The position numbers were made by a program, and so were the translations under genes. Positions 56,547 through 64,000 of a DNA stretch of 64,000 nucleotides are shown piece by piece (the first letter of the stretch is position 1; each line of letters opens with the position of its first letter). The notes under the pieces are model-generated. The model made no database searches and was not told the DNA's origin. It saw only the letters and a program-made list of their open reading frames with translations. Origin of the DNA: Pleurotus djamor (taxonomy: Eukaryota > Basidiomycota > Agaricomycetes > Agaricales > Pleurotaceae). Location: positions 62,001 to 126,000 of the forward strand of contig JAPEVF010000047.1 in the NCBI GenBank assembly GCA_029747585.1. The letters run 5' to 3'.

Positions 56547-57810
56547 ATGCAAGTCGGCGACCGCACGTCTTCGCCCTCTCGAGGACGCCCAAGTCGCGTC
56601 GCTGCCATCGCGTACGCGCCCATTTCGCTCCTGCTCTCGCTCGCATCTGGCCTGGTCAACTTTCTGCGGCCGTTTGCCCCTCAAATTATCCCGCTGCTGG
56701 TTTGCGTCCTCCTCGTGCCTCTAATAATCTTGCTTTCTGCCTATGCTGGCTGGGTCGTCTGGAAGAGTGTCCCTGTTGCGTGGCAGGTTCCACTGAATCT
56801 TCAGTATGGGTACGCGACATTCGGCTGGCTGTGGTGTCATTACTTACATGGACTACTTAGAGATGCACCCCAGCCTTACGCCATGGCCACCATCGCCGAC
56901 ATATCATCCCAGCAACCCTACGATATCACCCTGCGACTTTCCGTGCCGCCTACGGACGCGAACTTCGCTCTTGGAAACTTCATGGCTTCTGTTGACTTTT
57001 TCACGCCTTCGAACACTTCGATAACTTCGGCACGCCGTTCTGTTCGTAAGACTTACTCCACCTCATGTGCAATGCGTCTGACTCTCCTCGTCAGGCGATC
57101 GTACTGCCGAATTCGGCTAGCTCTTGGCTCATACGTTCTTCCTCGAGCAAACTCATCGACGTAGACGTCTTCCTTTTGGACTCTCAAGTCCTCGGTTTCT
57201 CTAGGGTTGCAGTCAAGGTTCAACTCGGTCGACACGATCGTTGGACGTCCGTTGGGAATGGCCAAGCTCGAGAACTCAGTATAGCATCTGCGACTCTGAT
57301 AGGACACGTCCGTCATCGTGGTCTTAGGTATATCGTTTTCCGAACGTTTAGCCCATGCACTAAACGTCACGAACAGAGGTCTCGTCTCTCGTTTCCCCTT
57401 CACATTTGCTGTGATATCAGCATTCACGTTTCTGGCCATCAATCTCCTCGTGGTTGGGGCTTGCGTACTCCCAATGGTCATCACCGACGAATCCGAACAC
57501 GCAAACACCCCACAGGCGGATGTTCCGCGAAGGGTACCCGTCGTCAGTAATGAATTCGACTCAAGCTCGGGAGGCGATCAGAAGCCGCCCAAGTCGCATC
57601 GAAGAACTCGGACCAGAAGAGGCTCCATTCGTCGGATGGTAAGCAACTACTTGTATTCACCTTTTTGACGACAGTTTGACACAACTTCGGTGACAGGCCG
57701 TGAAGAGTGAAGAAGAAACATCGACACTAATTCCCTCTGGCTCAGAAACGTCGCGTCCATTGAGAAGGCGTCGGTCTCGAGTAGAGGGACACTCTGATTC
57801 CGACGGCTAG
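56547..57810 (+). CDS. seipin (lipid-droplet assembly protein)
   Basis: ER membrane protein at ER-lipid-droplet contacts that organises droplet formation. Exons 56547-56809, 56861-57041, 57095-57327, 57377-57638 and 57697-57810 sum to 1,053 nt, 350 residues. Cytosolic N-terminus, first TM near residues 44-70 (IIPLLVCVLLVPLIILLSAY), then the luminal beta-sandwich: VPLNLQYGDAPQPYAMATI, YDITLRLSVPPTDANFALGN, FMASVDFFTP, DVDVFLLDSQVLGFSRVAVK and LSIASATLIGHVRHRGL. A second TM follows (FAVISAFTFLAINLLVVGAC) and a Ser/Arg-rich cytosolic tail ending EGHSDSDG. The N-F-x-[VM] plus sandwich layout and the two-TM hairpin are the seipin hallmarks. The last intron splits the tail at RRM. All phases agree. 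Confidence 0.88.
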
Positions 57811-57974
57811 AATTCCGGTTGACCGTCGGCCCCGGTATGTAGTTGTGTAGTTTGCTTTTGTAGACGTGATCGTATTATTCCAGACATTTGATTCGCCACG
57901 TGAGTAATGGCTGTTCACCCCTTACCTCCTCGGCGACGATACTATTGGACATCAGGCACCCCGCATCTGACGAA

Positions 57975-57982
57975 TATTTAAA
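57975..57982 (+). promoter_or_regulatory. TATA-like element upstream of the SDR gene
   Basis: TATTTAAA, 42 bases before the SDR start codon in the same orientation. A weaker match than TATAAA; it may be chance. Confidence 0.35.
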
Positions 57983-58023
57983 TCAAACACATCAAGGACG
58001 CGCTTGACCCTTCCCCTTTCACC

Positions 58024-59162
58024 ATGTCTTCTTTCCAGGCAAACAACCTATTCAATGTATCTGGGAAAGTCGTCTTGATCACTGGTGGTAGCAGAGGGGT
58101 TGGCAAGATGGTGAGTGAAACATTCCCCAATTCAGCTAGACTATTCACCATGGCTTTAGATAGCTACCGGGTTTGTCAGAAACGGTGCAAAGGCGCGTTC
58201 AGTGTCTCATCTTTGTTGCAATCCCTCTCATGCTCCCTGAAGGTTTATATATCTTCGCGCTCTGTTGCTCAATGCGACGAAACCGCCCGTGAATTGAAGG
58301 CGCTTGGTCCTGGCGAATGTATCTCCATCCCCGCTGACCTGCAGAAATTTGAGGAGGTCGAGAGGCTTGTGAAGGCTATCTCTTCGCAGGAACCCCGTCT
58401 TCACGTTTTGGTTAATAACGCCGGTGCCGCATGGGAGGAGCCATTGGACGACTATAGCGTAAGTTCATGTCAAACTTCTCCCAAGACGTAAGTACTAACT
58501 GAGACACAGGACGCTGGATTCACGAAAGTGATAAACCTGAACCTCCAACGAGTTTTCACGCTTACACAGAAGCTCTTGCCTCTGCTTCGCGCAGCTGCGC
58601 AAGAGAGCACTGTTGACGGCATTTGCAACGACCCTGCACGCGTGATCAATGTATGTCTTAGTGCGCGCATGATCCTCGTTCTCTTCTTATGGTTCTCTCA
58701 TTAGATCGGATCTGTGGAAGCCTTGACCGTCCCGCATCACGAAACATACGCGTATTCAGCTTCCAAAGCTGCCCTTCATCATCTGAGTCGCAACTTGGCG
58801 GGCCGTCTCGGATGGGAAGGCATTGTTAGCAACACAATTGCATGTGGTATGTTGTCTCTCTGAAACCGTCTTCTTCTCTTGTTCTGACCGAGACATCCTA
58901 GGGCCATTTGAAAGCCGAAGTAAGCGGGTATTGCGTCATTATTTGATCCCTTTGAAATGACGATCCGTTCCTTCTAGTGACTACTCTGACACTGAGCCGT
59001 AACAATGGTGCATTCGTCAAGGGTATCCCACTACGGCGAATTGGTAGGCCCGAAGATGTAGCGGGCACGGCTCTCTTCTTGGCTAGTCCTGCTTCATCGT
59101 ACGTGAACGGCGCCACTGTCGCGCTAGACGGAGGCTACCTCGTCGCAATGCCCAAACTGTGA
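58024..59162 (+). CDS. short-chain dehydrogenase/reductase
   Basis: NAD(P)-dependent classical SDR of about 270 residues. Exons 58024-58110, 58160-58192, 58243-58458, 58510-58650, 58705-58846, 58902-58919 and 58978-59162 sum to 822 nt, 273 residues. Cofactor site [13 protein letters not shown] (TGxxxGxG, residues 20-27), the charged [13 protein letters not shown] after strand 2 (an Arg here favours NADPH), NNAG, the catalytic Ser in [15 protein letters not shown] and [13 protein letters not shown] with the Tyr-x3-Lys pair, then NTIACGPFESRM and a C-terminal [16 protein letters not shown]. One exon is only 18 nt (GPFESR). The intron 58193-58242 has a GC donor. Overall similar to RhlG/FabG-like fungal SDRs; the substrate is unknown. 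Its stop is 56 bases from the convergent gene. Confidence 0.92.
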
Positions 59163-59218
59163 TTATCCCAAGTCGACGACAGAGTTTCTACGTAGGATGC
59201 TTCTACATGTGCCGTCAC

Positions 59219-60175
59219 TCACTCGGATTCCGCTGTCACTTTGACCTTACTTGGTTTACTTTCGTCCTTTTCCTTCTCGGTAGCTTTAGATCCTGTCTCT
59301 CCAATAGAAGTCCCTTCAGCAGTTTCTTCGGTGGCTGTCGTGCTCAAACCTTCTACCAGATCCTTAGCATCATCACCATCCAGACCCAGTTCGGCGACGA
59401 GATCCCTCAGTTCATCCTCAGTAACATGCACGCCTTGTAGGCCATAACCAGATAACTCCGTGCTAACATCGAAAAGGCCTTGCTTCTTGTTCTCCGGTAN
59501 TCCCTTACCCTTCAAGGGGGATGGGCTAGGAGCCAGGATCTTGGTGCGAATGTGGTCTGGCGTCATCTCAAGTGGGGTGACCGCACCTGGGACACCAATG
59601 GGCTTAGCAACTGGGGCAGGTCGGTCTTCATCAACGTCTGCATTCCACGACTCCTTNAGGCGGAAGAAAGTATCGAGTTCGCCGTATTCGACAGCNTCTT
59701 CGCTGACAGCATGANCCAACCATTTGGGTTTAGATCATCATGAGCNNACGANAGAGCGTATGCNTCGCTTACAAGTCACNGAAAGTCTGGTGATAANGTT
59801 GANTTNGATGAGNAATGTGAAGACTGCGGAATACATGCCCCAGGACAGCGACCACCGACAAGAATGCCTGGAAGTTGAGGCTGGTTTGCTNTGAGGCGNT
59901 GNNAAATGTTANATGAGTCNCCATATTACCCATAGTTACTTGANNCTNACCTGGTGCCTTCCTCTTCCAAAGCCTTTTCGCTTCCTCGTCNGANGCTAGA
60001 TCGTAGGAGGTAAATGGTATCTTCTTCACTTGGAGGATTCTCAATAGAGTTTCTGTATCAAATCGGTTTGGANTGAGACTCTGAGCAAAGCGAGTTCTGA
60101 TATACCTTGCCGCTGNCGCAGCTGCGGCTGCGAGGCAATCGTAGTAAGAAAGATTTGGATTGGAGGNGAAGGCAT
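59219..60175 (-). CDS. SH3BGR/glutaredoxin-like (thioredoxin fold) protein with acidic tail
   Basis: N-terminal thioredoxin-fold domain of the SH3-binding glutaredoxin-like type: PPIQIFLTTIASQPQLRQRQ, spliced to ETLLRILQVKKIPFTSYDLA, then DEEAKRLWKRKAP, QPQLPGILVGGRCPG and, two exons on, DFEEAVEYGELDTFFRLKE. There is no CxxC active site, as in SH3BGR proteins, so it is not a working oxidoreductase. The C-terminal half is disordered and acidic, with PSPSPLKGKG and a helix ELRDLVAELGLDGDDAKDLV. Many N bases make the second and third introns approximate; one donor appears to be GC (GGG then GCATGT at 59838 reading down). The start at 60175 is 80 bp from the divergent LTP1 start. Partner unknown. 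Confidence 0.75.
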
Positions 60176-60255
60176 TNGCGGAGAGGTGTGAGATAAGATG
60201 CCTCCGCTGACAGTTCNNAGTAGACATCTTGATCTTATCTTATCTCTCCTTNTTG

Positions 60256-60899
60256 ATGTCCAACCAACCACTCAAGGTCCTCGTCGTTTGTCTCGGGAAC
60301 ATATGTCGTTCTCCAATGGGCGAAGCCGTCCTAGCAAACGTTGCTGCTGAACGGGGAATCCCCATCGAAGTCGATAGCGCTGGGACCGCAGGATATCACA
60401 TTGGAGAGGAACCCGATGAACGGTAAAGATACACAATAACTCACCGCGCTCGATCAATACGTTGATATCCCCCGCAGTACNGTGTCTACATGTACCAAGG
60501 TATCGAACACCTCTTCACCGACAAAATATGTGCGCAACTCAAATAAATCAACCTATAGCATGGAGTTCCCATCTCTCATGAAGCACGACAAGTTTCTACT
60601 GTCGATTTTACACATTACACACACATCCTCGCTGCGGACGGGTCCAATCTACGAAATCTAGAGCGTATCAAACCTGAATCGGCCACAGCAGAAGTTCGTC
60701 TCTGGGGTTCCTATCTGGACAACAAGCCCATCGCTGACCCGTACTACGGAGGCATAGTGGGTTACCTACCAATATTCAACACCTGTGTTCCACTCTAACT
60801 CCTTGCCAGGAAGGATTCGAGAAGGTGTATAAACAATGCACCCAGCTATCCAACGCTTTCTTAGACAGCGTCGTAGGTACACCAAAGTCATCTCTTTAG
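60256..60899 (+). CDS. LTP1: low-molecular-weight protein tyrosine phosphatase
   Basis: Cytosolic acid phosphatase that dephosphorylates phosphotyrosine (and flavin mononucleotide in some family members). Exons 60256-60422, 60478-60499, 60559-60756 and 60810-60899 sum to 477 nt, 158 residues, the standard length. The P-loop VVCLGNICRSPMGEA holds Cys12 and Arg18; VDSAGTAGYHIGEEPDER follows, then RTVSTCTKHGVPISHEARQV, ILAADGSNLRNLERIKP and the general-acid Asp in PIADPYYGG. The second exon is only 22 nt. The N at 60481 lies in a Thr codon third position and does not alter the frame. The gene is divergent from the SH3BGR-like gene (80 bp) and convergent with methylmalonate-semialdehyde dehydrogenase. 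Confidence 0.95.
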
Positions 60900-60988
60900 A
60901 GCGCGAATATTGAGCCCAGTGGTTGATTTGCATTGACGTGTATGGATACTATACAAGTGAGAGATTCCGAAACCATCTATCTCGCGCT

Positions 60989-63460
60989 CTAGTTATGGAC
61001 GGGCATCGATACAGAGGCACGCTGGCCAGTAGCATCCTCAGCCCTCCAAAGGCTGGTAATGGTCTACAGCAAAGGATTAACAACGTCCTTTGCCTTTGAA
61101 TTTTAGCATACCTTGTTTTGTGTGTAGAAATTGATACCACTGCAAGGAAAAGACGTCAATCCAATGTAACGAAGACCACATTACANCGATGTCCTACCCT
61201 TTGCCATAAAATCCGATGTCGCCCAAGAAGCTTGCCTGAANGGCTGTGAGTTCACTAGCGAAGNCAGGCAGATGAAACCACAAACCTTGTTTCCACTCCA
61301 TGAAAACATGGGGAGAGGAACTGGAATGGGGACATTGATGCCGATCTGGCCCGCCTCGACTTCATGCTCAAATTTGCGGGCAGTCGCGCCAGATTGGGTG
61401 AAAATAGCCGTGCCATTNCCATACTTATTCGCATTGATGATGTCAAGAGCATCATCCAANGTATCAGCGGGGATGACAACGAGAACCGGACCGAAAATTT
61501 CCTCCCTGAAGGAGATCAAGAAAAGGACTCAAAGGAACATAGCAAACTCACTTGTAGGCGGTCATTGTNGTCGAGGCTTTGACCACCGTGGGGCCGACGA
61601 AGTTACCATGAGGGTAAGNTTGCACAGTATGACCACGACCATCAAGGAGAATTTCGCCGCCTTCTTCCTCGACGGAAGAGATCAAGCGTTCAACACGAGC
61701 CTTGGCGGCAGGTGAGATGACAGGACCGCTACAAACAACGTTAATATAGCNAGTAGAAAGAGCTGCGCGTCTTACAAGTCGGCGCCCTTTTCAAACCCTC
61801 CATTCACGTTGAGCTGCTTGGTACGATCGACAAGTTCAGGAAGCCACGACTGCGCATCGCCGACNAGGAGGACTACGAGATGTTAGCATAGCTAGGGGAA
61901 GCGCTGGATCAACATGACTAACCAACAGAGATTGCCATGCATCTTTGACCAGCAGCTATCCAAAACCTCGATCAAAATGAAGACGGCACACTGAGGCAGA
62001 ACTAAATACCTCCAAAGGCAGCACCCAAGATGGAGTTGAGCGCAAGATTCTTGTTCGCTGTATAACAATATGGACCAGCGAGCTTGTGTGGAATGGTGCC
62101 AGGAACGTACCATCGGGCATGACAACGGCATGGTTTTTCGCTCCCATATTGGCCTACCGCTGATTAATTTTGGGGTCTAGGTGGGAGGAAAGGGGCTCAC
62201 CTGGACACGTTTGCCATTGGATGTGCCACTGCAAACCTATTAATGGGGCAACAAACGAGACAACGAACGAAATACCGTTGGTAAATATGCTTTCCAGCCT
62301 TGTCGCCGCCAACGAAGCTGATGGCCTTGATACTAGGGTGATCACAGATAGCATTCACNGTCGGTACACCTCCATGAACNATGTTTACAACGCCAGGAGG
62401 GAGGCCTGNAATGAAGGGCTTCAGAATCTCCCTTTTAGTTCTGTGTTGAGAACTTACCGGCCCGTTGGCACAGCTCGGCGATCATCATGGCCGCACCGGG
62501 ATCGCGTTCGGAAGGTTTGAGAATGAGGGTATTACCAGTGACGGTAGCCATTGGAATGGTCCACAAAGGGATCATCCTATATGGAAGAAAACCCTCAGAC
62601 ATTATCGTATTTTAAGGCAGACATGTACTCACGCTGGGAAATTGAAAGGTGCTACACTTGCACATACACCGAGGGGAACCTTTCGAGTTTCCGTGTCCAT
62701 ATCCTTTGCGACTAATCCAAAAGAGTGAGTATATGAAATTAAGAGAATGGATATACGCACCCTCGAGCTTGTCGCCGATCAGGGTGTGAGTGATGCCTAC
62801 AGCACTGTCGACGACCTGCAAGCCTCGGGTAACGTCACCTTTGGCATCTGAAACAAATGTAAGGACAAGGCAGAAAGCTGAGCTATCGCACTGCACATAC
62901 CCTCGAACGTCTTTCCCTGTTCAAGGACGATGCTTGTAGCCAAAGCATCCATATTCTCCCGAATAAGGTGCTGGAGACTGATGTGGTTGATCAGGCACAC
63001 AACGCGGACGTATTGAGACATGGACCCACTCAAGCACAAACTTTTGGCGTCGAATGACACTCAAACGACTCCATGTCTTGAACGCCTCTGAGGCGGCCTT
63101 GACTGCTTGTTCGAATTCAGAGTCGGTCGTTTGCGGCACGCGCGACAGCAAGGCCTGGGTCGACTATGGAGCCATCGACCCGACACAGTTCGTTAGAAGT
63201 ACATCGACTGTTAAGCAAACACTTACTGGATCGCGCACTTCGAACCATTCGTTGGTCTGGCTCTCCACGAACTCCCCGTTAATGAAGTTCTTCGTCGTTC
63301 CGCCAATGAGACTGGTGCCTTTCCAGTCCTTGGAGAGTTGTTCAGCCTTCGGACGCGCCAGAGCACTCAGAGACTCCATTATCGATGAAGTAGATGAGAA
63401 AGAACGAGTTCGCAATGAGGCAGCAGGAAGCAGCCTCACTTGCAGACTCAAGGTGAACAT
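60989..63460 (-). CDS. methylmalonate-semialdehyde dehydrogenase (acylating), mitochondrial
   Basis: CoA-dependent aldehyde dehydrogenase of valine and pyrimidine breakdown (ALDH6 family), converting methylmalonate semialdehyde to propionyl-CoA. The start at 63460 gives a presequence rich in Arg/Ser ([20 protein letters not shown]). Then [56 protein letters not shown], the ALDH6 block [42 protein letters not shown], the catalytic Cys in [25 protein letters not shown] and [14 protein letters not shown]. The C-terminus splices to [20 protein letters not shown] and stops at 60989. Many introns and N bases, with the frame recoverable. An internal Met at 63379 would drop the presequence. Confidence 0.93.
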
Positions 63461-63782
63461 TGGTGAGAGAAAGAGTTAACCGGACCTAACCCGGAATCCC
63501 TGGAATCCATTCGCACGGGCCATAGTTTCTCATGCGAGCCTGACTGATTCTCCCTACAACGTCCAGAAACAACCAGGATATTGGCGGCTTGCTTCGACCA
63601 CGGTTTGGATGTGGTGTGAACAGCGAAAGCGTCCGAGAATTCCATCTCAGCCAAACGACATTATCAGAGGATATGAAATCAATCTCAATCAAATCTTATC
63701 ACTGAAGATACTGGTATAACGCAATTCTGGCACATTTGCCAGATTGATGAAAATGAGGTGAAAGATGCCTAAAAGAAAGGAT
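63461..63782. other. intergenic region
   Basis: About 320 bases between two minus-strand genes. Short minus-strand frames here (for example 63448-63654) have no family match. Presumed promoter of the dehydrogenase. Confidence 0.35.
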
Positions 63783-64000
63783 CTATGTAGTTCGCAAGTC
63801 GGATACTCTCTGGAGTCTTGTTAGTGTCCTTTCAAGAAGTATGACGCCTCCCGTCGTTAGAAGAGGAACGGCTGCATCAGCATCTCGAGAGTTAGACTCC
63901 TTCTTAGCTTTGCTTTCCTCGACGAGAGCTCGGGCTTCAGAAATAACCTTTTCAAGCCGCCGACAACCAATATACATCCACTCTATCTCGCTTTCAAGAC
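63783..64000 (-). CDS. 3' end of an unidentified gene (5' part outside the window)
   Basis: A minus-strand frame is open from the right edge to a stop at 63783. The visible end reads LESEIEWMYIGCRRLEKVIS, then EARALVEESKAKKESNSRDA, VPLLTTGGVILLERTLTRLQ and RVSDLRTT. It is helical, with a possible coiled coil. No intron is needed in this part. I cannot name it; a Met at the visible MYIGCRR is not a convincing start. Confidence 0.5.
   Translation of the reverse strand, partial: LESEIEWMYIGCRRLEKVISEARALVEESKAKKESNSRDADAAVPLLTTGGVILLERTLTRLQRVSDLRTT

Noticed and set aside
1..64000. Transposon, defence island, biosynthetic cluster or viral insertion
   Set aside because: All sizeable coding regions read as ordinary fungal genes with uniform intron style; I saw no terminal repeats, reverse transcriptase, NRPS/PKS or viral hallmark.

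Overview
The window is nuclear DNA of a filamentous fungus, almost certainly a mushroom-forming basidiomycete (Agaricomycetes-like). Evidence: nearly every gene is cut by many 45-60 nt GT-AG introns with CTAAC/CTGAC-like branch sites, genes are tightly packed on both strands, and the gene set is fungal (NIP7, CGR1, YHM2, SEC39, VPS18, TRS85, a Byr4-like protein, fungal LCCL and seipin proteins). I find no rRNA, tRNA, transposon, CRISPR or viral sequence. Many isolated N bases (dense at about 19.7-22.2, 33.6-35.6, 51.5-53.6 and 59.5-62.4 kb) mark draft sequence; several N are extra bases that falsely break reading frames.

Layout: 0-8.8 kb holds a PP2C phosphatase cut by the left edge, a gamma-glutamyltransferase-like enzyme, prefoldin subunit 6, mitochondrial ribosomal protein uS17m and a DHA1 drug:H+ antiporter. 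9.3-16 kb holds an m-AAA protease, an allantoate/nicotinate-type anion transporter and the urease accessory protein UreD. 16.4-25.7 kb holds a Byr4/Bfa1-like mitotic-exit regulator, NRDE2, NIP7 and a nitrilase. 26.2-37.2 kb holds SEC39, a disordered coiled-coil protein, CGR1 and VPS18. 37.4-45.3 kb holds a SHB17-like histidine phosphatase, a large coiled-coil protein, the YHM2 citrate/oxoglutarate carrier and an Mpv17/PMP22 protein. 45.3-57.8 kb holds TRS85, a WW protein, a Trp-rich unknown, an LCCL membrane protein, two unknown conserved proteins and a seipin. 58-64 kb holds an SDR, a thioredoxin-fold SH3BGR-like protein, LTP1, methylmalonate-semialdehyde dehydrogenase and a gene cut by the right edge.

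Functional themes: nitrogen salvage (GGT-like, ACS transporter, UreD, nitrilase between 1.7 and 25.7 kb) and membrane tethering (SEC39/Dsl1, VPS18/HOPS-CORVET, TRS85/TRAPPIII between 26 and 50 kb). I consider both probably chance neighbourhoods in a dense genome.

The most unusual signals are architectural: a 3-nt micro-exon in YHM2 and a 7-nt micro-exon in the SHB17-like gene, a 207-nt intron whose retention gives a coiled-coil protein a hydrophobic tail anchor, several GC-AG introns, a divergent pair with only 35 bp between start codons, and tandem pairs so tightly spaced (12-57 nt) that dicistronic transcription is plausible. I did not find a defence system, a metabolic gene cluster or another clearly novel multi-gene system.
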